Shown here: piece after piece, positions 37,701 to 45,576 of the stretch | Layout of the letters: each line of letters starts with the position of its first letter | Position numbering within the stretch: position 1 is the first letter of the stretch | Assembly (NCBI RefSeq): GCF_003351865.1 | Contig: NZ_CP022242.1 | Coordinates: 434,001 to 498,000, forward strand | Source: Methanofervidicoccus sp. A16 | GTDB taxonomy: Archaea > AGJL01 > Methanococci > Methanococcales > Methanococcaceae | DNA length: 64,000 bases | Reading direction: 5' to 3' | Program-made: the position numbers and the translations under genes | Notes under the pieces: model-generated | What the model was told of the DNA's origin: nothing | Databases searched by the model: none | The model's input: only the letters and a program-made list of their open reading frames with translations

Positions 37701-37786
37701 AAACTTCTCCAACTGCTAAAACTTACCTGCTTGGTATATTGGAGAGATTGCATGAAGATGTAGGATATACAGGAGGGTATCGTTAG
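34721..37786 (+). CDS. Very large HEAT-repeat-like protein of unknown function
   Basis: The 1021-residue protein is all-helical in appearance. It has repeated units with HEAT character, such as SNRFIRTNLVHSLKKIV near residue 57, KNRFIRHVSRDLLYKLV near residue 561 and IFKIRYTTLLQVLAYV near residue 697. It has no signal peptide, membrane segment or catalytic motif, so it is probably a cytoplasmic scaffold. The ATG at 34721 follows GGTGGATC. Base composition is more AT-rich than the housekeeping genes, with many ATA, AAT and TTA codons. I do not recognise orthologues. It ends five bases before the convergent pdxT gene. Confidence 0.8.
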   Translation: MHIYDTMNNRELSQLFLEYCKEDWKKRSEAARILGHINNQKEIDRLTPHIIELALDSNRFIRTNLVHSLKKIVLEHNIINEDIFILLYFLANSSDKSVCSLIVHIIKSIDRYILIKFVSQLSKKLESSNNYEKLYSLVSIGLISTVTPEYLMDALSQLMLLANINRHKILQIMAIEILGEFEFLNKEYLTELYYICYIGYHYKEIFQNHNLKDNFKEYFNKIKYYNIYLKEETSKDDILEVVNTIRNRGYEYDDTLKILEMSILYTHFKPLRELLEEDENLGKVLLEEVLWYIKSDNFMVKLSAILLFSKIVTVEKVYQHLDKRDINEFFKVIENSLNKGNYLLKGFSLEALHNLVKWGGSQYILEKIEKVMERVDIEKIMNEGYLSYYYAIYLSYYFKKLHYLSARYSPNISEELIENFKDLEFSELHELIKNIYLGAKKRRWLDRFYSGKYLGNVLCCRIRYNSQMFEIVNRLLYDTNYLNRNIGIWLFRLIIEIENRPPSNINPIIKTTYLFDDWYFGTRVEYMLFYSTLISKFPKNIQLETIKTGLISTILTKCLTDKNRFIRHVSRDLLYKLVDDISRYSELLDYHNKKPEEQIFILNKYIKYPETRKAVVMLIKNKLEEYIKNKNGDKNYIETLLKIIYENICEEVIYALFEIIRLKRRNFPLSAEIVKSYVEKYPKLPRYMADTFYKLVNDHIFKIRYTTLLQVLAYVNEGIIIQRRVLNRIKELVVYADTCSKDVKIAMKILDKIEEPECKAILQEKERIFNRCFKDGVMEIPLFNSVKIRYIPALDTVEIVNSENIPISRIIAQILEFKEMTIPKIMVLDYLINEIVSNDNLLNEISSITDIFKILAKLAVLPDYSLISKKALTVLEEISIKKGNWLKDNLINKFDEKNTPFLMKRLLKSVSSPFVELEIIEACKYLIDNNILKCKKPRNIAKGLYKVIYNTYSDQPWIIFKKIVDIVEECPELKENREFLDVLSKKIMDLIEWETSPTAKTYLLGILERLHEDVGYTGGYR

Positions 37787-37791
37787 ATAAC

Positions 37792-38355
37792 TTACCCTTT
37801 ATTACAAACCTCCTCTACAAAGTAGTTGTAAACTTTATAACCATCCTCTGACAATTCTGGATGGAAGGCTACTGCCATATATTTTCCTTCCCTTACACCT
37901 ACTATATTACTGCCCTCCTTTGCAATTACTTCCACCTTATCACTTAAAATCCTATCAACTACAGGAGCCCTTATAAATATTCCCTTTATTTTCTCTCCAT
38001 TGAAATCTATCTCATCCTCAAAACTCTCCCTCTGACTACCATAGGCATTTCTTTTGACTACTATATCTATCAATTCTAGAAGAGGCTGTTTTTTTCCAAC
38101 AACTTCCTTTGACAACAGTACCATTCCTGCACAGATTCCTAAGATAGGTATATCTGAATTTTTCAATGCCTCTATAAACCCATATTTCTCCATCAGTTTT
38201 CCTATGGTTGTACTTTCACCACCAGGTATTATTAGGGCATCTACCTTGGATAAATCCTCTACTCTTCTAACTCTTACAGGATTGTGGCCGATTTTTCTAA
38301 CCATTTCTTCCTGCTCATCAATATCTCCCTGAATTCCTAATACACCTATATTCAT
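37792..38355 (-). CDS. pdxT: Pyridoxal 5'-phosphate synthase glutaminase subunit
   Basis: The 187-residue protein is a class I glutaminase: [15 protein letters not shown] at the N-terminus, [12 protein letters not shown], the nucleophile Cys in [11 protein letters not shown] near residue 78, and the catalytic His-Glu pair in AFHPELSED. It feeds ammonia to PdxS, which is not in the window. I chose the ATG at 38355 after AAGGTGAAA, nine codons inside the longest open frame, because the family starts MxIGVLxxQG. Confidence 0.93.
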   Translation of the reverse strand: MNIGVLGIQGDIDEQEEMVRKIGHNPVRVRRVEDLSKVDALIIPGGESTTIGKLMEKYGFIEALKNSDIPILGICAGMVLLSKEVVGKKQPLLELIDIVVKRNAYGSQRESFEDEIDFNGEKIKGIFIRAPVVDRILSDKVEVIAKEGSNIVGVREGKYMAVAFHPELSEDGYKVYNYFVEEVCNKG

Positions 38356-38629
38356 AGATTTCACCTTTACTTGTTGATTCATTTTAAAGTTAGAGAAAAT
38401 AGTATTTATTATTTTTTAATAACCTGTAGACAATATTTTACTAAATTATTTTGATAAAAATAAAAATTTTATTAAAAATTATAAATTAAATTTAAAAAAA
38501 CTGTTAGGCTTAAAAATAAAGAAAATTAGTGAAGTGGAATCCTCTCCAAACCGAAGAGGTAATAACAATATCTCTCTAATCTTAAAAAAGTTTTATAATA
38601 ATTAAAGTGGGAGATGCCCTCATAAAAAA

Positions 38630-38902
38630 TTACTCTCTTTTTATAGGGCATTTACTGGACAACTTTATTACTAAGTCCTCTATATCCTTTATAGGAAAGT
38701 CCTCATCACTCATCAACTTTACCAACTCTCCAGCCTCAACCTCTCCACAGGATAGAGATATCCCACAGGGCAGGGCATTTGCCAACTCTACCCTACTTTT
38801 TATAGGGAATACGTCCTTATCTTTGAAGTACTCTGCCAACTTCAACTTAAATTCCTCTATATCCTTTAGAGCCTCGTACAGTGGGTGGTTGGTTGTTATC
38901 AT
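38630..38902 (-). CDS. MTH865-family small protein
   Basis: The 90-residue protein matches the small methanogen family typified by MTH865: FPIKSRVELANALPCG, then a variable Cys-containing loop (SLSCGEVEAGELVKL) and DEDFPIKDIEDLV. The family has an EF-hand-like helical fold without known function. The ATG at 38902 follows GGTGAT and lies 10 bases beyond the fprA stop, so it is co-transcribed with that oxygen-defence gene. This linkage is the most useful hint to its role. Confidence 0.7.
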   Translation of the reverse strand: MITTNHPLYEALKDIEEFKLKLAEYFKDKDVFPIKSRVELANALPCGISLSCGEVEAGELVKLMSDEDFPIKDIEDLVIKLSSKCPIKRE

Positions 38903-38912
38903 TTCTATCACC

Positions 38913-40094
38913 TTATAACTCCATCTGGGCCAATTTCTTTCCAAATTCGTAGCATTTAGATAGATGATCATCCTTTGGGACGAATCTACAGGTTAAACAC
39001 TCATCCTCCGCCACTTTAAACCCTAACTTCTCAAAAGTCTTTTTAATAACATCTGTTGCCATCTCCATCCATCCGTAGGATCCAAATGCCACCCCTATCT
39101 TATTACCTGCAGGTTTCAACCCTTCCATATAGGCTAGGAACTTGGCTACAGGTGGATAGATGTTGGAGTTTAACGTTGGAGATCCAATTAGTACGTACTT
39201 TGCATCTAAGATATCTCTCATGATCTTGTTCATAGGGGTTTTTGATAGGTTGTATATCTTAACCTCAACTCCACCATCCATTAAACCATCCCCCATACTG
39301 TATGCCATCTTCTTGGTGGAGTTGTACATAGTGTCATATACAATTACCGCCCTATTTACGTACCTATCTGAGGACCACTCTAAGTATTTTTCAAGAATAT
39401 CCCCTATGTACTCCTTCCATATAACTCCATGGGAGGGACATATATATTCAATATCTAAGTTTTTTAGGGATTCCACAACCCTTGGAACTAGCATCCTGTA
39501 TGGTAGAAGTATGTTTGCAAAGTACTCCTTAGTCTCCTCAAATAGCATCTCTAAATCCTTGAACTGGTAGTCGAACCTTTCAGAGGATGCCAGGTGCTGG
39601 CCAAAGGCATCGTTGGAGAATAGTATTTTATCCTCTATGGAGTATGTTACCATGTTGTCTGGCCAGTGAAGCATGGGAGTTTTTATAAACTTTAATTTTC
39701 TGTTTCCTGTATCTATCTCCTCTTTATCATCTACGGTGATGAACTCCCATCCTTCAGTATTGTACTGTAGTTCTAGGTGCTCCTTACACTTCTCATTTGT
39801 AATAACTGTAGCACCTGTGTACTCTACCAACTTCTCCAAGGATCCACTGTGATCCATCTCTCCATGGTTCACTACAATGTAATCTATCTCCTTTGGATCT
39901 ACAACTGACTTGAGGTTTAACATTAACTCGTTAAATAAGTAGTTCTTAGTAGCGTCTATAAGTACGTTCTTCTCATCCTTTATTAGATATACATTGTAGG
40001 TACTTCCACTTAAGGTTTCATATCCATGAAATTCCCTAACCTCCCAGTCTATAGCACCTATCCAGTATATACTATCCTTTATCTTAACTACCAT
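38913..40094 (-). CDS. fprA: Second F420H2 oxidase (FprA-type flavodiiron protein)
   Basis: The 393-residue protein has the same build as the one at 360-1589: DSIYWIGAIDWEVREFHGY, the di-iron motif HGEMDHSG near residue 79, LHWPDNM, SHGVIWKEY and the flavodoxin start IVYDTMYNSTKKMAYSMG near residue 248. The two copies differ substantially, so they are old paralogues, possibly for different oxygen levels. The gene lies between hdrC (11 bases upstream) and the MTH865-like gene. The ATG follows GGTGGT. Confidence 0.92.
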   Translation of the reverse strand: MVVKIKDSIYWIGAIDWEVREFHGYETLSGSTYNVYLIKDEKNVLIDATKNYLFNELMLNLKSVVDPKEIDYIVVNHGEMDHSGSLEKLVEYTGATVITNEKCKEHLELQYNTEGWEFITVDDKEEIDTGNRKLKFIKTPMLHWPDNMVTYSIEDKILFSNDAFGQHLASSERFDYQFKDLEMLFEETKEYFANILLPYRMLVPRVVESLKNLDIEYICPSHGVIWKEYIGDILEKYLEWSSDRYVNRAVIVYDTMYNSTKKMAYSMGDGLMDGGVEVKIYNLSKTPMNKIMRDILDAKYVLIGSPTLNSNIYPPVAKFLAYMEGLKPAGNKIGVAFGSYGWMEMATDVIKKTFEKLGFKVAEDECLTCRFVPKDDHLSKCYEFGKKLAQMEL

Positions 40095-40105
40095 AAAACC
40101 ACCAA

Positions 40106-40690
40106 TTATTCACTCATGTCCTCCCACTTCATAGGCTTTATCTCCTTCAACACCTTAGTTGTTGGACATATACCTACCTTATCACATAGTTCTAAATCTA
40201 TCATAATTCCTCTTACATGTTCCAATACTTCTGGATACTTGTGGGTTGTAGGTGGCACCTCGGAGAGTCCCAACTTCTTTCTAACCTCTTTCATCTGATC
40301 ATTTACAGGTACAGCATGGCCAGTTAGGAATACATAAAGTGCTGTTTTCCTGTGAGGTTCTGCTATCGCCCCCAACCTACAGGCTACATTTCTTGCAGCC
40401 TTTATTATATCAGTTATCTTAACGTTCCTAGGACACTTCTCATAACACTCGTAGCAGGTAGTACACATCCAGAGATCCTCCTCGTGGAATACATCCATTC
40501 CACAGAGTATCTTCTTTATAAGTTTTCTAGTCCTGAAGGCAGTGATCCTTCCACTGGGACAGGCTCCTGTACAGGTTCCACACTGATAACATCTAGTGAA
40601 TGATTTTAAGTGCTCTTCACCTAAGATATCCTTTCCAACTTCTACAACTGCCTTAGGAATTTCTTCCTTGAAATCCTTTGAACTTATCAT
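40106..40690 (-). CDS. hdrC: Heterodisulfide reductase subunit C-like iron-sulfur protein
   Basis: The 194-residue protein carries two 4Fe-4S sites, C34-X2-C37-X2-C40-X3-C44 ([12 protein letters not shown]) and C76-X2-C79-X2-C82-X3-C86 ([12 protein letters not shown]), as in HdrC. HdrC normally passes electrons from HdrA to HdrB. Here no hdrB or hdrA is adjacent; instead it is followed after 11 bases by fprA. It could be a general HdrC copy that happens to be here, or a dedicated electron donor for oxygen defence. I recall the same neighbourhood in Methanocaldococcus, which supports a stable association. Confidence 0.88.
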   Translation of the reverse strand: MISSKDFKEEIPKAVVEVGKDILGEEHLKSFTRCYQCGTCTGACPSGRITAFRTRKLIKKILCGMDVFHEEDLWMCTTCYECYEKCPRNVKITDIIKAARNVACRLGAIAEPHRKTALYVFLTGHAVPVNDQMKEVRKKLGLSEVPPTTHKYPEVLEHVRGIMIDLELCDKVGICPTTKVLKEIKPMKWEDMSE

Positions 40691-40752
40691 AGTATCCCAA
40701 CAATTTATAATTATTAATCATTATAATTTTATTTAAAAAATTATTATATTTA

Positions 40753-41103
40753 TTATAAAGTGATTATATTATAACCGTTATCTAAGTACTTCTTCAAACT
40801 TACATGTCCAAAGAGATCCTTCTCAAGTGTCAACTTATCCTTTACATCCTCCATTACGTTGAACATGTTCGCACATGCCTCGCAGACTACTATATCCTCA
40901 AGTAATGGCTTTACATGGTTGGATAATGGATGATCCTCCTTTAAGAGATCCCTTCCCCAGAGGACTCCCTCTCCTTCTAGTATTATCTTAACCTCATCTC
41001 CCTTCTCCTTCATCTCCTTGGCAAAGAGTAGTGTGTGGAACATTATAGGCATGTTAGGTTTCTCCTTGTGTAGGTAGGAGAATATCAAGAAGGCAGTTTT
41101 CAT
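40753..41103 (-). CDS. DsrE-like small protein
   Basis: The 116-residue protein begins KTAFLIFSYLHKEKPNMPIMFHTLLFAKEMKEKG, typical of the DsrE/DsrF/YchN fold, and has a C-E-A-C pair near residue 78 (VVCEACANMFNV). DsrE-like proteins often carry persulfide or take part in sulfur relay, but the function here is open. The ATG at 41103 follows GGTGAT by seven bases, and a longer frame with GTG or ATG four codons upstream is less likely. It lies 15 bases downstream of rubrerythrin. Confidence 0.7.
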   Translation of the reverse strand: MKTAFLIFSYLHKEKPNMPIMFHTLLFAKEMKEKGDEVKIILEGEGVLWGRDLLKEDHPLSNHVKPLLEDIVVCEACANMFNVMEDVKDKLTLEKDLFGHVSLKKYLDNGYNIITL

Positions 41104-41118
41104 ATATATCACCATAAT

Positions 41119-41697
41119 TTAGTATTTTTCACATTTCAATTCAAAGTACTTCCTTGGATGACTACAGGATGGACACTCCTCTGGAGGCTCTTCACCTACG
41201 TGAAGATAACCACACTTCATACATATCCATTCTACTGGCTCATCCTTCTTATAGAAACTATCTAAGTTCTCAAGTATCTTTCTATACCTCTCCTCATGGT
41301 GTTTCTCTGCTACCCCAATAGCCCTTAACCTCTCTGCTATATCCTTGTATCCTTCCTCTTCAGCTATTTTAGCGTACTCTGGGTACATCTCGGTGTTTTC
41401 AAAGTTTTCTCCTTCGATAGCAGCTTTTAAATTTTCAGCGGTATTTCCCAATACTACAGGTACTTCAACTTCTATCTTTATAGGACCCTCTACTCCCTCC
41501 TTCTTCATCAACTCACTTAACATGTAGTACAGCCACTTAGCATGTTCCCTCTCGTTCTCAGCGGTAAGTAAGAAGATCTCTGCTATCTTCTCGTACCCTT
41601 CATTTTTAGCAATTTTTGCAAAACAGGTGTATCTATTCCTTGCTAAACTCTCCCCTACATAAGCCGTGGCTAAATTTTCTATTGTCTTATTAGTCAT
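41119..41697 (-). CDS. rbr: Rubrerythrin
   Basis: The 192-residue protein has the complete domain order of a rubrerythrin: a di-iron four-helix domain (ATAYVGESLARNRYTCFA, ENEREHAKWL, YPEYAKIAEEEG, AEKHHEERY) and a C-terminal rubredoxin domain with Cys pairs CMKCG and CPSC. It is a peroxidase that takes electrons via rubredoxin. The gene is part of the minus-strand oxygen-defence cluster, with DsrE-like downstream and peroxiredoxin upstream. A T-rich run at 41740-41765 may end the upstream transcript. Confidence 0.95.
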   Translation of the reverse strand: MTNKTIENLATAYVGESLARNRYTCFAKIAKNEGYEKIAEIFLLTAENEREHAKWLYYMLSELMKKEGVEGPIKIEVEVPVVLGNTAENLKAAIEGENFENTEMYPEYAKIAEEEGYKDIAERLRAIGVAEKHHEERYRKILENLDSFYKKDEPVEWICMKCGYLHVGEEPPEECPSCSHPRKYFELKCEKY

Positions 41698-41734
41698 ATT
41701 ATCACTTTTATTTATATTAAAATAACAATAATAA

Positions 41735-41766
41735 CAATAATAAAAAAAATAATAAAAAAGTTTTAA
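41735..41766 (-). terminator. Oligo-T terminator candidate after the peroxiredoxin gene
   Basis: Read on the minus strand, the bases after the peroxiredoxin stop contain runs TTTTTT and TTTTTTTT. Archaeal transcription ends at such U-rich tracts without a hairpin. The run also overlaps the likely promoter region of rubrerythrin, so the call is moderate at best. Confidence 0.35.
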
Positions 41767-41772
41767 TAGTAG

Positions 41773-42465
41773 TTATTCTAATTTCTTGTAGCAGAACCAC
41801 CAGTCGTAGCACTCGATTTCTCCCTTTTCAGCAGCCTTTTTCCTCTCTTCAGCCTCTTGGATAGTTGATGCTGGTGGGATGATTACCTTGTCTCCTATTA
41901 ACTCGTTGTTAGGCCAGTTCTCTGGGGTTGCAACTCCGTACTTATCTGCAGTTTGAAGTGCCTTAACTAATCTTACTATCTCCTCTACGTTTCTACCTAC
42001 TTCCTGTGGGTAGTACACTATAGCCCTTATTACTCCCTTGTCATCTACGACAAATACTGCTCTCACTGTGTTGTTCCCCTTGTAAGGACTGATCATTCCA
42101 AGTATCTCTGCTAACTCTCCTCTGTCATCAGCAATTACTGGAAACTCAATGTCTACATTTAACTTGTCCTTTATCCATTCGATCCACTTTATGTGGCTGA
42201 ATACCTGGTCTATACTCAATCCTATTAACTCTGTATTTAACTCTCTAAATTTGTCGTACTTCTTCTGGAATGCTACGAACTCTGTAGTACATACAGGTGT
42301 AAAGTCTGCTGGGTGGCTGAAGAGTACAAACCACTTACCTTTCTCTACGTAGTAGTCAGGCAACTTTATTGTTCCCAAGGTTGTGTGAACCTCTACCTCT
42401 GGGAACTTTTCACCTATTACAGGTAGTCCTACATAGGTTTCTAATCCATTTCCTTCTCCGCACAT
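41773..42465 (-). CDS. Peroxiredoxin (Prx6-like archaeal type)
   Basis: The 230-residue protein carries the peroxidatic Cys59 in [13 protein letters not shown] and two C-terminal Cys at 219 and 225 ([12 protein letters not shown]), the pattern of archaeal thioredoxin peroxidases of the Prx6 group. It reduces hydrogen and organic peroxides. The N-terminus MCGEGNG is short and carries an extra Cys. A GGAGGGAT site precedes the ATG. The upstream gene is the rubredoxin-like protein, 21 bases away, supporting one transcript for this part of the cluster. Confidence 0.95.
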   Translation of the reverse strand: MCGEGNGLETYVGLPVIGEKFPEVEVHTTLGTIKLPDYYVEKGKWFVLFSHPADFTPVCTTEFVAFQKKYDKFRELNTELIGLSIDQVFSHIKWIEWIKDKLNVDIEFPVIADDRGELAEILGMISPYKGNNTVRAVFVVDDKGVIRAIVYYPQEVGRNVEEIVRLVKALQTADKYGVATPENWPNNELIGDKVIIPPASTIQEAEERKKAAEKGEIECYDWWFCYKKLE

Positions 42466-42486
42466 TTTTATCCCTCCTTTTATTTT

Positions 42487-42672
42487 TTAGAATTTACTTT
42501 CATTGGAAGGGGATCTTGCAACTAACTTAGGATCGTACCCTGTAAACCCACACTCAGGAGTATAACAGGATACGTCATAAAAGGTACACTTCTCTCCACA
42601 GTTGGGACACCTTTCAGGCAAGGTGTCCCCCTCAAAGACATATCCACAGTTGGAACATTTCCACCATGTCAT
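42487..42672 (-). CDS. Rubredoxin-like zinc-ribbon or iron protein
   Basis: The 61-residue protein has the Cys pairs CSNCG and CPNCG (residues 6-9 and 23-26), which fit a rubrerythrin-type rubredoxin knuckle, plus an added C-terminal segment with two more Cys ([15 protein letters not shown]). The aromatic residues typical of rubredoxin are partly present ([13 protein letters not shown]). It lies 12 bases downstream of a true rubredoxin gene. It may be a second electron carrier for rubrerythrin or FprA; metal type cannot be read. Confidence 0.75.
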   Translation of the reverse strand: MTWWKCSNCGYVFEGDTLPERCPNCGEKCTFYDVSCYTPECGFTGYDPKLVARSPSNESKF

Positions 42673-42684
42673 AAATATCCCAAA

Positions 42685-42840
42685 TTAGATCTTTCTAAAT
42701 GCGTTCTTCCCCAGACCACACTGGGGGCATTGGAAGGTATCAGGGAGGTCTTCAAATTTAGTACCTGGAGGTATATTTTGGGAAGGCTCTCCCTTATCCT
42801 CGTCATATATCCATCCACACATACACTGGTACTTTGCCAT
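42685..42840 (-). CDS. Rubredoxin
   Basis: This 51-codon gene is short and easy to miss. It encodes MAKYQCMCGWIYDEDKG and continues to the second site CPQCGLGKNAFRKI, giving the Cys pairs of a rubredoxin iron centre (CMCG and CPQCG), with the family pattern IPPGTKFEDLPDTFQCP between them. Rubredoxin carries single electrons to superoxide reductase, rubrerythrin and flavodiiron proteins, all of which are encoded nearby. The ATG at 42840 lies 11 bases after the superoxide reductase stop, so the two are co-transcribed. Stop TAA at 42685-42687. Confidence 0.92.
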   Translation of the reverse strand: MAKYQCMCGWIYDEDKGEPSQNIPPGTKFEDLPDTFQCPQCGLGKNAFRKI

Positions 42841-42851
42841 ACCCTAACCCC

Positions 42852-43208
42852 TTACTCAATTTTTATCTCCTTCTCATACTTCCAGATACCATGGAGGTTG
42901 CAGTACATGTAGGCGGTAAGTTTCATAACCTGCCCCTTATGATCCTCGGAAGGTGCTTTTATATATACCACTACCTCAGGTTTGGCGTACTGGGTAAGAT
43001 CTACCCTCACCAAAGGAACGTCCCCTACCTTGAGTTCAATGAACTGGATGAAGTGACCGTCCTCCATTGGATGTTCTACTCCAGCAGTCTGTATCTTAAC
43101 CTCAAATATCTCCCCAGCCTTGACCACGTCATTACATTGGATCAATGGTGTGTGCTTTTTCTCAAAATCGGTACCCTCTACCATAGTTTTAGCATCTACA
43201 CAACTCAT
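42852..43208 (-). CDS. Superoxide reductase (neelaredoxin type)
   Basis: The 118-residue protein is a one-iron superoxide reductase. The ligands are visible: H19 (KKHTPLI), H46 and H52 (VEHPMEDGHFI), and C103 and H106 (YCNLHGIW). The catalytic Lys precedes H19. There is no N-terminal desulforedoxin domain, so it is the neelaredoxin form. I chose the ATG at 43208 after GTGATGAT, inside a longer open frame whose extra residues do not fit the family. It leads the run rubredoxin, rubredoxin-like, peroxiredoxin on the same strand. Confidence 0.9.
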   Translation of the reverse strand: MSCVDAKTMVEGTDFEKKHTPLIQCNDVVKAGEIFEVKIQTAGVEHPMEDGHFIQFIELKVGDVPLVRVDLTQYAKPEVVVYIKAPSEDHKGQVMKLTAYMYCNLHGIWKYEKEIKIE

Positions 43209-43307
43209 ATCATCACACTTTTTAGTATTACGATATATTATTTCCACTTTTGTGTTATATATAACTAACTGTACGAATTTCAACCTATATCTTTAAATAT
43301 GAGACGA

Positions 43308-43622
43308 TTATAATTCATTTAATATCCTTACAGCCTTAATAAAGGAAGGCATCCCAGCGGTTAAGAGTACTACCTTTAGGGCGTCAAATATCTCCTCCTT
43401 TGTAATACCTAATTCGGAGATACCACTAGTCATCTGTTTCCTAGTACCTTTCTCGTCTCCTGAGGCTGCTAAAATAGCTATCGCTATTAACTTCTGGGTT
43501 TTGTAATCCAATACCTTCCCTGTATATACCTCGTTGTTTAGATCTACTATTACCTTGTATAATTCAGGATAGTTCTCCTTGATGTATTTCATCCCCTCTC
43601 CTACGAATACTTCATTTTTCAT
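43308..43622 (-). CDS. Carboxymuconolactone decarboxylase family protein
   Basis: The 104-residue protein has the CMD/AhpD fold pattern: LYKVIVDLNNEVYTGKVLDYKTQKLIAIAILAAS and ITKEEIFDALKVVLLTAGMPSFIKAV. The CxxC peroxidase pair of AhpD is absent; the corresponding place reads RKQMTSG. It may therefore bind a ligand rather than reduce peroxide. It lies 99 bases upstream of superoxide reductase on the same strand and is the first gene of the oxygen-defence cluster. The ATG follows GGTGAAA. Confidence 0.85.
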   Translation of the reverse strand: MKNEVFVGEGMKYIKENYPELYKVIVDLNNEVYTGKVLDYKTQKLIAIAILAASGDEKGTRKQMTSGISELGITKEEIFDALKVVLLTAGMPSFIKAVRILNEL

Positions 43623-43827
43623 AATATTTCACCATTTGTACATTTTTTGATTAATTATGTGGTTGTATTCCTATAAATAATTTTTGATATCCTTTTAAAT
43701 AAGTTTAAAATTTTTAAATGCATTAAAATTTTTTAATTAGTGATAATAACTAAAATAATATCCGAAGAAGTTTTTTATTTTTATAATAATATTAATATTA
43801 ATTAAATAAAAAAATAGTGGTGAGTTT

Positions 43828-45570
43828 ATGCTATTTTTAGACGTCTGTAAGGTATTCAAAAAGATAGAAGACACTACTAAGAGAACAGATAAGATATACC
43901 TTTTCATTAAGTTAATAAGGATGGCGGAGAAGGAAAATTCTCCGTCAAGTTTAAGAAAGATATGTTATCTCTCCATCGGTAGGGTATATCCAGAGTATGA
44001 AAATAAGGAGTTAGGGATTGGCCCCAATATGCTAATAGAGGCAGTTAAAAGTATAGGTATCAGGGAAAAAGATCTACTTGAATCTATCAAAGAGACTGGA
44101 GATATAAGTATATCCATTGAGAAGTTAAGTTCTCAAATAAAACAGGCATCTCTTTTTCAAAAACACCTAACTCTTGACGATGTATACGACACTTTGAAAA
44201 AGGTAGGTGAAATAGAGGGAGAGAGTTCCCAGAAGAAAAAAATAAGGTATATTTCTAATTTATTCCTAATGGCAACACCTCTTGAGAGGAGATATATTGC
44301 AAGGATTATCCTAGAGGATATGAGAATAGGGATGAACGTCCCAACTATCCTAAGTGCCTTTTCGAAGTACTTCGGGATTCCCAAGGAGAAGTTGGAGAAG
44401 ATATACGCAGTTGTAAATGATATAGGACTTATTGGGGAGAAGTTATTAATGGGGGTTGATATAGACAGGGACGAGGATCTGAAGTTAAAACTCTTTAGAC
44501 CTATAAGACCAATGTTAGCCCAGATAGCCCCATCTATAAAGGAGGCTATAGAGGAGATAGGCACTCCACAGTTTGAGACGAAGTACGACGGTGCAAGGCT
44601 ACAGATACACAGGAGTGGAGATAAGGTTAAGATATACACCAGGAAGTTAGAGGATATCACCAACTCCCTCCCTGAGATCGTGGAGGAGATAAAGAAGATA
44701 GAGAGGGATAACTTTATAATGGAAGGAGAATGTGTGGCTATAGACCTAAATACTGGACATCCGAGACCATTTCAGGATATTCTCAGGAGGCTTAGGAGGA
44801 AGTACAATATCGAGAAGATGAAAGAGGAGGTTAATCTAAGGGTTTACCTCTTTGATATCTTATACTACAATGAACCTCTGTTAGATGTTCCACTGAAGGA
44901 GCGAAGGAGGATATTGGAGGAGATCCTGTCCGAGGATAACGACTGGGAGAAGAAGAGGGAGAAGATAGAGAGGGAGATCAGATCGGATAAGAAGATAGAT
45001 ATATCTTATAAATTAGTGACCAGGGATGTAAAGAAGGCAGAGGAGTTCTACAAGTGGAGTTTAGGTATAGGGCATGAGGGAGTTATGATAAAGAACCTGA
45101 AGGCTGTATATACCCCTGGAAGTAGAGTTAGAACCATGTACAAGTTTAAACCTACACTGGAGAGTCTAGACGTAGTTATTACAAAGGCAAAGATAGGGAT
45201 GGGTAAGAGGAAGGATTGGTATGGATCCTTTGAGATTGCAGTTAGGGATGAAGATGGAAACCTCCACCCTATAGGACATGTTGGCAGTGGTTTAACTGAG
45301 GAGGAGTTAGATAGGTTAAGTAAGATGATAGATTCTATAAAGGTGAAAGAGGTAGGAGATGAGGTAATAGTTAAGCCAGAGATCGTATTAGAGGTTACCT
45401 ACGAGGAGATACAGGAGTCTGACAAGTACAGTTGTGGTTATGCATTGAGGTTCCCGAGGGTTGTGAGAATAAGGGAGGACAGACCTCCTGAAGATATAAA
45501 CACCTTAGAGGATGTTAAAAGGATATTCCAGATACAGAAGGGGAGGAGGAGTAATGAAGAAGAATTATAA
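43828..45570 (+). CDS. lig: ATP-dependent DNA ligase
   Basis: The 580-residue protein has an N-terminal DNA-binding domain (to about residue 220), the nucleotidyltransferase domain with the adenylated Lys in TKYDGARLQIHR near residue 252, further motifs FIMEGECVAID, EGVMIKN and YKFKPTL, and a C-terminal OB domain. It is the replicative type I-like archaeal ligase. The ATG follows GTGGTGAG. Transcription is divergent from the CMD-family gene. It ends shortly before the A8/C repeat complex. No unusual residue is seen. Confidence 0.95.
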   Translation: MLFLDVCKVFKKIEDTTKRTDKIYLFIKLIRMAEKENSPSSLRKICYLSIGRVYPEYENKELGIGPNMLIEAVKSIGIREKDLLESIKETGDISISIEKLSSQIKQASLFQKHLTLDDVYDTLKKVGEIEGESSQKKKIRYISNLFLMATPLERRYIARIILEDMRIGMNVPTILSAFSKYFGIPKEKLEKIYAVVNDIGLIGEKLLMGVDIDRDEDLKLKLFRPIRPMLAQIAPSIKEAIEEIGTPQFETKYDGARLQIHRSGDKVKIYTRKLEDITNSLPEIVEEIKKIERDNFIMEGECVAIDLNTGHPRPFQDILRRLRRKYNIEKMKEEVNLRVYLFDILYYNEPLLDVPLKERRRILEEILSEDNDWEKKREKIEREIRSDKKIDISYKLVTRDVKKAEEFYKWSLGIGHEGVMIKNLKAVYTPGSRVRTMYKFKPTLESLDVVITKAKIGMGKRKDWYGSFEIAVRDEDGNLHPIGHVGSGLTEEELDRLSKMIDSIKVKEVGDEVIVKPEIVLEVTYEEIQESDKYSCGYALRFPRVVRIREDRPPEDINTLEDVKRIFQIQKGRRSNEEEL

Positions 45571-45576
45571 TTAGAA

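Noticed and set aside
42834-43268. Plus-strand open frame of 144 codons
   Set aside because: It is antisense to superoxide reductase, whose metal ligands are complete; the frame has no family pattern.
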